Below are positions 1 through 6,036 of a stretch of DNA of 8,663 nucleotides, piece after piece. The notes beneath the pieces were generated by a model. It searched no databases and was not told where the DNA came from. It saw nothing but the letters and a program-made list of their open reading frames with translations. The translations under genes were made by a program, and so were the position numbers. Source of the DNA: Streptococcus pseudopneumoniae ATCC BAA-960 = CCUG 49455 (GTDB lineage Bacteria > Bacillota > Bacilli > Lactobacillales > Streptococcaceae); NCBI RefSeq assembly GCF_002087075.1, contig NZ_MWSM01000025.1:19967-28629 (forward strand). The letters are read 5' to 3'. Positions within the stretch are counted from its first letter, which is position 1. Every line of letters starts with the position of its first letter.

Positions 1-230
1 AGCTGACTTCGTCAGTTCTATCTGCCACCTCAAAACGGTGTTTTGAGCTGACTTCGTCAGTTCTATCTGCCACTTCAAAACAGTGTTTTGAGCTGACTTC
101 GTCAGTTCCATCCACAACCTTAAAACAGTGTTTTGAGCTGACTTCGTCAGTTCCATCTACAACCTTAAAACAGTGTTTTGAGCAGCCCGCAGCTAGTTTC
201 CTAGTTTGCTCTTTGATTTTCATTGAGTAT
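1..230 (+). repeat. BOX element, four boxB units plus boxC (boxA outside window)
   Basis: Four tandem 45-bp units start at 1, 46, 91 and 136. Each carries two small hairpins: CTGA-CTTCG-TCAG, and an 8-bp stem of the type CTCAAAAC/GTTTTGAG around a 3-base loop. A 50-bp boxC module follows at 181-230 and ends in CATTGAGTAT. This is the B-B-B-B-C arrangement of the BOX repeat of S. pneumoniae and relatives, a non-coding miniature element. The boxA end would lie left of position 1. It sits just past the 3' end of the leftward serine-dehydratase/phosphatase operon, so readthrough would transcribe its complement. Confidence 0.93.
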
Positions 231-272
231 TACTTCATTTTCTTCTGAAATGGAGTTGTTACCCAGTCTATG

Positions 273-905
273 CTATTGAAAATACGCCAAAACTTCTAAG
301 GGTTTGTGGGCGATATAATCAGGCTGATAGTTGAGCAAATCTGCTTGCTCTCCAAATCCCCAAGTGACGGCCAATTTCTGAATGCCTGTTTCTTGAGCTC
401 CAAGCATATCAAACTTGGTATCTCCGATGATGATGGCTTGTTGAGGGACTAGTTGATGTGTCTGCAAGGCCTGGCGAATGACATCTGCCTTATGAGGTGC
501 TTCAGGGCTGGAACCATAGATGCCATCAAAGAAATGATGGATTCCCAAGTTTTTAGTCATGTCTTGAGCGATTGGAGTATTTTTTGTCGTGGTGATGTAG
601 AGTGGATAACTGCTTGATAACTCCTCAAGCAAGTCTACAATCTGAGGAAATAGTTGAGCTTCATAGATGCCTTTTGCCTTGTAGTAAGAACGATATATCT
701 GCACAGCCTCAGCGATTTGTTCTTTGGGCAGGCAGGTCGCAAAACTACTTTCGAGGGGCGGTCCCATAAAACCACGAATCGTTTTGGCATCAGGGCTAGG
801 CACCCCCAGCTCCTTAAAGGTATGGGTAAAGGCATTGTGAATTCCGATAGAACTGTCGACGAGGGTTCCATCCAGATCGAAAAAAATCGCTGTGATAGAG
901 GTCAT
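273..905 (-). CDS. HAD-superfamily phosphatase, phosphoglycolate-phosphatase-like
   Basis: This is a 210-residue cytoplasmic hydrolase of the haloacid dehalogenase superfamily with a class C1 (helical) cap. All four catalytic motifs are visible. Motif I is FFDLDGTLVD, with nucleophile Asp10 and acid/base Asp12. Motif II is the Thr around 106 in YITTTKN. Motif III is Lys139 in PHKAD. Motif IV is GDTKFD with Asp162 and Asp166. The length fits the Gph/PpaX group, which dephosphorylates small phosphoesters such as phosphoglycolate or nucleotides; the true substrate cannot be read from sequence. The start is preceded by AGGAG. It is the third gene of a leftward operon, 21 bp after sdaAA, and shares that promoter. 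The link to serine breakdown is by position only. It looks intact. Confidence 0.9.
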   Translation of the reverse strand: MTSITAIFFDLDGTLVDSSIGIHNAFTHTFKELGVPSPDAKTIRGFMGPPLESSFATCLPKEQIAEAVQIYRSYYKAKGIYEAQLFPQIVDLLEELSSSYPLYITTTKNTPIAQDMTKNLGIHHFFDGIYGSSPEAPHKADVIRQALQTHQLVPQQAIIIGDTKFDMLGAQETGIQKLAVTWGFGEQADLLNYQPDYIAHKPLEVLAYFQ

Positions 906-926
906 GGTTTCTCCTATTTGATAAAC

Positions 927-1799
927 TTATTCTCCGAAAATTTCTTTTTGGAGGCGACGACCAGTAGGGGTGGTAGCGAGTCCACCTTCAGCTGTTTCAC
1001 GAAAGGCAGTTGGCATGCTTGCTCCTACTTGGTACATGGCATCGATCACTTCATCCACAGGGATTTTAGATTCGATACCTGCCAAGGCCATGTCTGCTGC
1101 GATGAAAGCAAAGCTAGCTCCCATGGCATTACGTTTGACACAGGGAACTTCGACCAAACCTGCAACAGGGTCACAGATGAGGCCTAGCATATTTTTAATG
1201 ACAAAGGCAATAGCTTGACTGGCCTGATAAGGTGTTCCACCTGCAGCCAGAGTCAAGGCGGCAGCACTCATAGCAGAGGCTGAACCAACTTCAGCTTGAC
1301 ACCCACCCTCAGCACCTGAGATGGAGGCATTGTTTGCGATGACTAGTCCAAAGGCACCAGCAGCAAAGAGGAAATCCAATTGTTGCTCGTGGCTGAGGTC
1401 TAATTTTTCAATAGCAGCAGTGAGAACGGAAGGGAGACAACCGGCACTTCCTGCGGTAGGAGTAGCGCAGACCAAGCCCATTTTAGCATTGTGTTCATTG
1501 ACTGCGATAGCATTTCGGGCAGCAGAGAGAATCGTGTAATCTGATAAAGTTTTTTCGTTTTTGATGTAGTGATCCAATTTGGCAGCATCTCCACCTGTCA
1601 GGCCACTACGAGATTTATTTTCATTGAGGCCAAGTTGGACAGAGGCTTTCATAACTTCCAGATTGCGTTCCATGAGAAGGAAGACTTCTTCACGTTCGCG
1701 ACCGGTCAATTCAAACTCTGTTGTAATCATGAGTTCTGCGACATTTCCTTGAAAGTCCAGATCTGCTTGCTCGACCAATTCTTTGATAGAATAAAACAT
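927..1799 (-). CDS. sdaAA: L-serine dehydratase, iron-sulfur-dependent, alpha subunit
   Basis: This is the 290-residue catalytic subunit of the two-subunit, oxygen-sensitive [4Fe-4S] L-serine dehydratase, which converts L-serine to pyruvate and ammonia in the cytoplasm. Three cysteines match the cluster ligands of the family: Cys167 in EGGCQAE, Cys209 in CDPVAG and Cys220 in VPCVKRN. Their spacing of 42 and 11 residues is the same as that between the cluster cysteines of the fused enzymes. The glycine-rich CATPTAGSAGCLPS stretch (111-124) is also typical. The start has a strong AGGAGG site and lies 8 bp after the stop of sdaAB, so the subunits are made together. The length is normal and nothing is missing. 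Confidence 0.96.
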   Translation of the reverse strand: MFYSIKELVEQADLDFQGNVAELMITTEFELTGREREEVFLLMERNLEVMKASVQLGLNENKSRSGLTGGDAAKLDHYIKNEKTLSDYTILSAARNAIAVNEHNAKMGLVCATPTAGSAGCLPSVLTAAIEKLDLSHEQQLDFLFAAGAFGLVIANNASISGAEGGCQAEVGSASAMSAAALTLAAGGTPYQASQAIAFVIKNMLGLICDPVAGLVEVPCVKRNAMGASFAFIAADMALAGIESKIPVDEVIDAMYQVGASMPTAFRETAEGGLATTPTGRRLQKEIFGE

Positions 1800-1807
1800 G
1801 CTTCCTC

Positions 1808-2479
1808 CTATTTAAAGAAATTGACATTATGGAGATGAGGGATTTTTCGAATTTCTTCGATGGCCTCATCGCAGTTGCGACTGTCGACTTCGATAATCAT
1901 AATGGCTTTTTCACCAGCTTTTTCACGAGTAACATTCATCTGGGCGATATTGATACCATAGCGTGAAAGGGCTTCTGTTACGAGGGCAATCATACCTGGA
2001 ATATCTTGATGAACAATGATGATAGTCGGTGTATTCATATTGAGAGAGACGGCAAAGCCATTGAGTTCGGTAACCTGAATATTTCCTCCACCGATAGAAA
2101 TACCAGTCACGCTGATGGTTTTATGGGCATTTTTAACGGTAATTTTAGTGGTGTTTGGATGAGGGGCATTGCTGTCTTTCTGAATAGTCCAGACAATCTT
2201 GATACCGCGCTTGTGAGCAATCTCCAGACTGTTTGGAATTTCAGGATCATCTGTATCCATGCCTAAAATACCTGCAACAAGGGCTAGGTCTGTCCCGTGA
2301 CCACGATAGGTCTTGGCAAATGAGTTAAAAAGTTGGAATTCAACTTCTGTCGGAGTATCATCAAAAATGGAAGAGACAATCTTCCCAATACGAACAGCAC
2401 CAGCGGTATGGCTACTAGATGGGCCAATCATAACTGGTCCGATGATATCAAAGACAGATTGAAAACGAAGTGATTTCAT
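1808..2479 (-). CDS. sdaAB: L-serine dehydratase, iron-sulfur-dependent, beta subunit
   Basis: This is the 223-residue partner of SdaAA and the first gene of the leftward operon. The N-terminal half (about 1-145) is the beta domain. It has the family signature GPSSSHTAGAVRIG near residues 19-32, a GTDLALVAGILGMDTDDPEIP-type stretch near 62-82, and GGGNIQV near 130-136. The C-terminal third (about 149-222) is an ACT domain, read from PTIIIVHQDIPGMIALV followed by GINIAQMNV. ACT domains usually bind an amino acid, here probably serine. The start is supported by an AAGGGG site six bases upstream. The promoter lies immediately upstream at 2510-2518. Confidence 0.95.
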   Translation of the reverse strand: MKSLRFQSVFDIIGPVMIGPSSSHTAGAVRIGKIVSSIFDDTPTEVEFQLFNSFAKTYRGHGTDLALVAGILGMDTDDPEIPNSLEIAHKRGIKIVWTIQKDSNAPHPNTTKITVKNAHKTISVTGISIGGGNIQVTELNGFAVSLNMNTPTIIIVHQDIPGMIALVTEALSRYGINIAQMNVTREKAGEKAIMIIEVDSRNCDEAIEEIRKIPHLHNVNFFK

Positions 2480-2509
2480 CAGTTTCCCCTTATAAAAATT
2501 CTTATCTCT

Positions 2510-2518
2510 ATTATATCA
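2510..2518 (-). promoter_or_regulatory. Extended -10 promoter of the sdaAB-sdaAA-phosphatase operon
   Basis: Read on the minus strand, TGATATAAT is a consensus -10 (TATAAT, 2510-2515) with the TG extension. It lies 31 bp upstream of the sdaAB start. No good -35 is visible 16-18 bp further up, which is tolerated for extended -10 promoters. Confidence 0.65.
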
Positions 2519-2656
2519 AAGAATGAGGGGCTTGGCTTTAATTGTGGATGAAAACCTTTCTAATACCTCAAATAGCATAAAAATAGTATCTTTTATGACA
2601 AAAAACACCTTATTTAGGGAAATAAAAAATAATTTTGTAATATTTCTACATAAAAG

Positions 2657-2689
2657 TGTCAAGAAACGGTAATATTTAAAGGGTATGAT
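2657..2689 (+). promoter_or_regulatory. LysM gene promoter with a VicR (WalR) binding-site match
   Basis: TGTCAAGAAACGGTAAT (2657-2673) fits the streptococcal VicR consensus of two half sites five bases apart (TGTNAN-N5-NGTAA). The -10 is TATGAT (2684-2689), 31 bp before the start codon. The expected -35 position has no TTGACA-like sequence, so the VicR site occupies the place where an activator would act. In S. pneumoniae the orthologous LysM gene (spr0096) is, to my knowledge, a VicRK regulon member, which agrees. No experiment supports this for this strain. Confidence 0.65.
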
Positions 2690-2720
2690 AGAACTATAGA
2701 AAGAAGGAGAATTTTCGAAT

Positions 2721-3341
2721 ATGAAATCAATAACTAAAAAGATTAAAGCAACTCTTGCAGGAGTAGCTGCCTTGTTTGCAGTATTTGCTCCATCATTTGT
2801 ATCTGCTCAAGAATCATCAACTTACACTGTTAAAGAAGGTGATACACTTTCAGAAATCGCTGAAACTCACAACACAACAGTTGAAAAATTGGCAGAAAAC
2901 AACCACATTGATAACATTCATTTGATTTATGTTGATCAAGAGTTGGTTATCGATGGCCCTGTAGCGCCAGTAGCACCAGCTTCAACGACTTATGCAGCTC
3001 CAGCAGCTCAAGATGAGGCTGTTTCAGCTCCAGTGGCAGAAACTACAGAGGTAGAGGAAGAAACTCCAGTAGTAAGTGAAACAGTAGCAGAAGAAACAGT
3101 TGCTTCAACTGTAAGCGGATCTGAAGCAGAAGCTAAAGAATGGATCGCTCAAAAAGAATCAGGCGGTAGCTACACAGCTACAAACGGACGTTACATCGGA
3201 CGTTACCAATTGACCGATTCATACTTGAACGGTGACTACTCAGCTGAAAACCAAGAACGTGTAGCAGATGCCTATGTAGCAGGACGTTACGGTTCATGGA
3301 CTGCTGCTAAAAACTTCTGGCTTAACAACGGCTGGTATTAA
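2721..3341 (+). CDS. Secreted LysM protein with C-terminal transglycosylase-like domain
   Basis: This is a 206-residue exported cell-wall protein. Residues 1-29 are a Sec signal peptide with a Lys-rich start, a hydrophobic core and probable cleavage after VSA. Residues 35-78 are one LysM peptidoglycan-binding domain (TYTVKEGDTLSEIAETH at the start). Residues 79-135 are a Pro/Ala/Glu-rich acidic linker. Residues about 136-206 form a small lysozyme/transglycosylase-like domain: WIAQKESGGSYTATNGRYIG, with Glu146 as probable catalytic acid, then YQLTDSYL and a C-terminal SWTAAKNFWLNNGWY. It matches the pneumococcal LysM protein spr0096 in architecture and position. The start has AAGGAG 11 bases upstream. 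Likely role: binding and remodelling of peptidoglycan, under VicRK control. Confidence 0.9.
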   Translation: MKSITKKIKATLAGVAALFAVFAPSFVSAQESSTYTVKEGDTLSEIAETHNTTVEKLAENNHIDNIHLIYVDQELVIDGPVAPVAPASTTYAAPAAQDEAVSAPVAETTEVEEETPVVSETVAEETVASTVSGSEAEAKEWIAQKESGGSYTATNGRYIGRYQLTDSYLNGDYSAENQERVADAYVAGRYGSWTAAKNFWLNNGWY

Positions 3342-3369
3342 GAAATAACGAACAGAATAATATGAAAAG

Positions 3370-3393
3370 GTCGAGGAAATCCCTCGACTTTTT
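3370..3393. terminator. Bidirectional rho-independent terminator
   Basis: The stem is GTCGAGG (3370-3376) with CCTCGAC (3382-3388) around a 5-base loop. TTTTT follows on the plus strand, and four A residues (3365-3368) precede it to serve the minus strand. It ends the LysM transcript. The stop codon of the converging Rgg gene (3392-3394) lies inside the T-run, so the two genes share it. Confidence 0.85.
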
Positions 3394-4255
3394 ATATTTC
3401 CTTCGGTTGAGAATAGATCTCTACTTCTTTTTTGAGATGAGACAGCATAGAAGTTTCCTCGGTCAGCTCTAGAAGTGAGAAACCTTTTTGGATAAGTCTA
3501 GCGTCATCCCTACAAATCCCGATACGGACATAGCAGATAGCAAGTCTATCGTAGTGCTTCTTTTTCTTGGCATCCTCTAGTAAAGTATAGCAGATTTGTT
3601 GACACATGTTTTTGTCTTGATGGTATAAGTAAATGGTGGACAGATTGAGTAGGATTGCCATTCGTAAGTCATATAAATGTTGGTAGTTTTTATAGACTTC
3701 CAAGCGTTGCAAGATTTTTCCAGTGATGAGATGGAGGTGTTCAATGGGAAAGCTGAAAAGAATGGTATTGAGGATTTTTAGGTCATTTTCATACCATGTA
3801 TCTTGTTTTTCAATTTTTTCCCAAAGCTTTTTGATAGTCTGTTTTACTTGGTCTGACAGTTGCTCTGTACCATGTTGACGGATATGAATGACAACTTCCA
3901 GCATATCCCTGATCTCTTCTATAGAGAGGTCATGATGGGTCTTGAGATAGTTTTGGCATTTTTGAAATAGTTTTTCGAGTTCACTAGTCCCTAGGATTGA
4001 GCTCATATTGAGATAGGTTTGCATGATTTCTGTTCGTTGGCTTGGTTGATAGAGATGGCAGATATAGTCAAACTCTTCAAAACTCATATTGATTTGCTGG
4101 AGAAGAAACTCCATATTTTCATATTTGGGAGTTGCTTTACCGCCTTCAATCTTTGATAGGCTGGTTCTTGAGAGGACATTTCCACAGACCTCTTCTTGGG
4201 TCAGCCCCTTTGACTCACGTATTTCTTTATAGACCTTTCCGAAATCATAACGCAT
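3392..4255 (-). CDS. rtgR: Rgg-family peptide-responsive transcriptional regulator (RtgR-like)
   Basis: This is a 287-residue cytoplasmic regulator. Residues about 6-62 are an XRE-type helix-turn-helix (VYKEIRESKGLTQEEV, then SRTSLSKIEGGKATP). The remaining 225 residues are the helical-repeat domain that binds pheromone in Rgg/ComR proteins. I place the start at 4255 and not at the in-frame Met at 4291, because AAGGAGA (4261-4267) sits six bases before it and the protein then begins as Rgg proteins do, at their usual length. It faces a 28-codon pheromone-like gene ending in PWKWPI. Short hydrophobic peptides re-imported by an oligopeptide permease normally switch such regulators. The Trp-X-Trp peptide and double-glycine cargo downstream point to the pneumococcal RtgR. 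The Rgg family is certain from the motifs; the RtgR name is from context. Confidence 0.85.
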   Translation of the reverse strand: MRYDFGKVYKEIRESKGLTQEEVCGNVLSRTSLSKIEGGKATPKYENMEFLLQQINMSFEEFDYICHLYQPSQRTEIMQTYLNMSSILGTSELEKLFQKCQNYLKTHHDLSIEEIRDMLEVVIHIRQHGTEQLSDQVKQTIKKLWEKIEKQDTWYENDLKILNTILFSFPIEHLHLITGKILQRLEVYKNYQHLYDLRMAILLNLSTIYLYHQDKNMCQQICYTLLEDAKKKKHYDRLAICYVRIGICRDDARLIQKGFSLLELTEETSMLSHLKKEVEIYSQPKEI

Positions 4256-4270
4256 GATTTTCTCCTTTTC

Positions 4271-4285
4271 GTGAAAAAAGTTAAC
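4271..4285 (+). repeat. Direct repeat copy 1, candidate Rgg operator
   Basis: GTGAAAAAAGTTAAC occurs here and again, identical over 15 bases, at 4358-4372. This copy lies 16-30 bp before the rtgR start codon, probably inside its untranslated leader. Confidence 0.6.
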
Positions 4286-4305
4286 AAACAATAAAATTTT
4301 GTTAA
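4281..4305. promoter_or_regulatory. Inverted repeat upstream of rtgR, possible autoregulatory site
   Basis: TTAACAAA (4281-4288) and TTTGTTAA (4298-4305) form perfect 8-bp arms around a 9-base spacer. The site overlaps direct repeat copy 1 and lies between the likely rtgR promoter and start codon, where a bound dimer would block transcription. Its role is inferred from position only. Confidence 0.45.
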
Positions 4306-4309
4306 AAAT

Positions 4310-4343
4310 ATTGTATCATAGTAACAGGAATAGTAAAAAAGAA
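4310..4343 (-). promoter_or_regulatory. Probable rtgR promoter
   Basis: On the minus strand, TACAAT (4310-4315) could be the -10, with TTTACT 16 bp upstream as a weak -35. The overlapping TATGAT (4315-4320) is an alternative -10. Neither is decisive. Confidence 0.4.
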
Positions 4344-4357
4344 AACTAAAATAATGT

Positions 4358-4372
4358 GTGAAAAAAGTTAAC
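4358..4372 (+). repeat. Direct repeat copy 2, candidate activator site for the pheromone gene
   Basis: This is the second exact copy of GTGAAAAAAGTTAAC. It ends 27 bases before the -10 of the pheromone gene, in the position where Rgg-type activators bind beside or over the -35 region. Confidence 0.6.
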
Positions 4373-4399
4373 TAATTTTAAAATAGAATAAAGAAGAGG

Positions 4400-4430
4400 T
4401 ATACTATAGATACAAAATATGGATAGGAGG
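4400..4430 (+). promoter_or_regulatory. Pheromone gene -10 and ribosome binding site
   Basis: TATACT (4400-4405) is a good -10. No -35 like TTGACA is found 17 bp upstream, as expected for an activator-dependent promoter. AGGAGG (4425-4430) is a consensus ribosome binding site eight bases before the ATG at 4439. That strong site supports translation of this very short gene. Confidence 0.65.
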
Positions 4431-4438
4431 GAAAAAGT

Positions 4439-4525
4439 ATGAATAAAAAAGTTTTTCGCTTTTTAGTTGTTCTTGCTTTCTTATTTAGCATTGCTACGGT
4501 TTTCCCATGGAAATGGCCGATATAA
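4439..4525 (+). CDS. rtgS: RtgS-like Trp-X-Trp pheromone precursor (28 aa)
   Basis: This 28-codon gene sits behind a consensus AGGAGG and a TATACT box and is transcribed divergently from the Rgg gene. The peptide has three parts: a basic start (MNKKVFR), a hydrophobic stretch (FLVVLAFLFSIATV) that would engage the membrane or Sec pathway, and a C-terminal tail FPWKWPI. This is the plan of Rgg-associated SHP/ComS pheromones, which are exported, trimmed to about the last 7-10 residues, imported by the Ami/Opp permease and bound by Rgg. The W-X-W tail is, to my knowledge, the hallmark of the pneumococcal RtgS signal and distinguishes it from the SHP and ComS (WW) types. The exact mature form is unknown. 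It would be missed by length-filtered annotation. Confidence 0.8.
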   Translation: MNKKVFRFLVVLAFLFSIATVFPWKWPI

Positions 4526-4904
4526 TGCGCTAGTTGCAAAAATGAAAGGAAGATGAGTCCAATGGATTATTTAGTAATTACATAAGATTTTCTGTGAATG
4601 TTAATTTCGTTTTAAGGTAGTTATTCTATAAATTTGAATTCATTATAATTTTGATTTTTAGTTTATTACATTATTTCATAGAAGTTTTAATAAATAATAA
4701 TATTAAAATATGTGTATTGTAAATGGGATAATAAAGACGATATTAGTTATAGTAGATTAACTCTATAAAGTAAATTACCATAAATAACTGAAATCAATCG
4801 TTTTCAATATTCGATTTGAATAATACTTGTTTCTTGTTTTGATACACAATATAAACTTAGCGTTGCTTATTTTGTTAGATTTTTTAAGAATTATGGAGAA
4901 TAAC
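4526..4904. other. A+T-rich spacer between pheromone gene and bacteriocin-like gene
   Basis: This stretch of about 380 bases has no ORF of useful size. It holds an 11-codon ORF (4553-4585) behind AAAGGA, which may be the broken start of a lost gene. Near its right end lies a weak candidate promoter: TTGTTT (4827-4832), a 17-bp spacer, and TATAAA (4850-4855), for the gene at 4905. I see no terminator after the pheromone gene, so its transcript could run on. Confidence 0.5.
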
Positions 4905-5516
4905 ATGAAAAAATTAATAACATCATCTATAGTAGCATTATCATTATTTGGAGCAGTGGCTCCAACACTTGCTAATGCATCTACGATTTCTAATATAAGT
5001 AGTTCAGATAAGGTGGATGAATTTACTTCCGCAGATATAAATATAATTACAAATTACGGACAGTATTCATATGATAAAAAATTGACAGAAGTTGCTTTGA
5101 AATTAGAAAATTATTTTTCGAAAAATGAATATGGAGATCCAGTTTTATACGCAACTAAAGAACAGTTAATGGAAGACTTAGAGATTACTGAGCAGGAAGC
5201 TGAAGATATATTATCTATTGCAGAATTAGATGTGAGAAAAACTCAATTTAGAGGATTTGTCGGTTTGTATATTAATCTTGGTCCTAAAATTAGAAGTATG
5301 AATGGATGGGCTGCTGCGGCTTTTGCAGGTGGCTATTTTGGTTGGTATGCTAAGGAATTAGCAGCGGCAGGACCGTGGGGAGCTGGTGTTGCTGCGCTTG
5401 TAACAGCTTCTGCTGCAGCATTAGCTAAATGGGGTGTTGAAAATGGTGTAACTGTCTTGCATCTAGGAGATCACATACCTGGCATTAGTTTGTCTTATAA
5501 CGTGTATATCCCATAA
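4905..5516 (+). CDS. Sec-secreted bacteriocin-like protein
   Basis: This 203-residue protein has a classical signal peptide (residues 1-25; MKKLITSS, hydrophobic core, cleavage likely after ANA). The start at 4905 is chosen because GGAG lies six bases before it; the longer reading from 4827 would put extra hydrophobic residues before the signal. The mature N-terminal half (about 26-112) is charged and helical (KEQLMEDLEITEQEAEDILS). The C-terminal part (about 117-180) is rich in Gly, Ala and aromatics (NGWAAAAFAGGYFGWYAKEL, then repeated Ala/Gly), followed by a hydrophobic tail ending YNVYIP. It has no double-glycine leader and only one apparent partner, the small membrane protein after it. 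That plan fits larger unmodified Sec-dependent streptococcal bacteriocins (streptococcin-type). Killing activity is inferred, not shown by a diagnostic motif. Confidence 0.65.
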   Translation: MKKLITSSIVALSLFGAVAPTLANASTISNISSSDKVDEFTSADINIITNYGQYSYDKKLTEVALKLENYFSKNEYGDPVLYATKEQLMEDLEITEQEAEDILSIAELDVRKTQFRGFVGLYINLGPKIRSMNGWAAAAFAGGYFGWYAKELAAAGPWGAGVAALVTASAAALAKWGVENGVTVLHLGDHIPGISLSYNVYIP

Positions 5517-5517
5517 T

Positions 5518-5754
5518 ATGACTCATTTAAAATTTTATATCAAATCTGTTCTTAGTTCATTGGTATTTTTTATCCTTTTAATTTTTTTTATTAAAAATAT
5601 ATATTATCCTGCTTTAAAGATAACTATTGAAGTTATTCTGACATTTTCGATAGGTAGTCTTTGTTATTCTATTTTTTGTAAAACAAATCATGCTGCTTTT
5701 CTGCCAATCTCGGTTGTTTTATTTCTGCTGACTCTCTATTTGCTGGGAGGATAG
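5518..5754 (+). CDS. Small three-helix membrane protein, candidate immunity protein
   Basis: This 78-residue protein is almost entirely hydrophobic, with three likely membrane helices (about 9-27, 32-50 and 59-76) and a basic N-terminus (MTHLKFYIKS). Its ATG comes one base after the stop of the secreted bacteriocin-like gene. No Shine-Dalgarno sequence is visible, so translation is probably coupled. Size, topology and tight pairing with a bacteriocin-like gene are what immunity proteins of unmodified bacteriocins look like. I do not recognise the family; the immunity role rests on position and topology. Confidence 0.6.
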   Translation: MTHLKFYIKSVLSSLVFFILLIFFIKNIYYPALKITIEVILTFSIGSLCYSIFCKTNHAAFLPISVVLFLLTLYLLGG

Positions 5755-6036
5755 TGTTTTAGTAGGAACTTTGTCAGTTTGCATTTTTCTCTTGTGGGAA
5801 TGCTACCATTGAAATCTTAGTAGCATTAAGTGGAGTAAATTTGCTGTCAAGATTTTTCAAAAAAAAGAGAAGTAAATAGATTTGTTAGTGGATTGTTAAG
5901 ACGAAAGGTAAAATTGGGATATACTAAAATAAATCTAATAAATTCTATTATTATAGCTCTTGGTATGATATTGACATTAATTTTGGTATTATCAAGAGTG
6001 TATAGAAAATATTTTTATAGAGACGATGATGACTAA
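5750..6036 (+). pseudogene. Decayed small membrane-protein gene, frameshifted
   Basis: Three frames carry consecutive pieces of membrane-protein-like sequence, none with a plausible start. The first (5750-5812) reads a helix, LVGTLSVCIFLLW, and stops. The second (5766-5879) reads ATIEILVALSGVNLLSRFF then KKK and stops. The third (5839-6036) begins to make sense at the same Lys-rich point, continues with a hydrophobic helix (IIIALGMILTLILVLS), a basic turn and an acidic end DDDD. The second and third meet at a run of eight A residues (5859-5866), a natural slippage site, so they look like halves of one gene. The intact ancestor is unknown; it was probably an immunity- or transport-type membrane protein. 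Confidence 0.45.

Noticed and set aside
1..180. Regular 45-bp tandem repeats resembling a CRISPR array
   Set aside because: The units are contiguous with no unique spacers, and they match boxB with boxC after them.
654..1838. Several plus-strand ORFs opposite the phosphatase and sdaAA genes (for example 654-1187, 970-1218, 1569-1838)
   Set aside because: They are antisense to well-supported genes with full motif sets and have no ribosome binding sites or recognisable motifs.
2006..2266. Plus-strand ORF opposite sdaAB
   Set aside because: It is a shadow of the beta-subunit reading frame, with no independent support.
2714..2721. TTCGAATA, one base from the competence box TACGAATA
   Set aside because: It overlaps the LysM start codon, too far downstream to be a promoter for that gene, and no gene follows at the right distance.
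4256..4291. Longer start for the Rgg regulator at 4291
   Set aside because: It would add 12 atypical residues and run through the repeats. The Met at 4255 has a strong AAGGAGA and gives a standard Rgg N-terminus.
4827..4904. Longer start for the secreted bacteriocin-like protein at 4827
   Set aside because: It adds 26 mostly hydrophobic residues before a complete signal peptide, and it has no Shine-Dalgarno, whereas 4905 has one.
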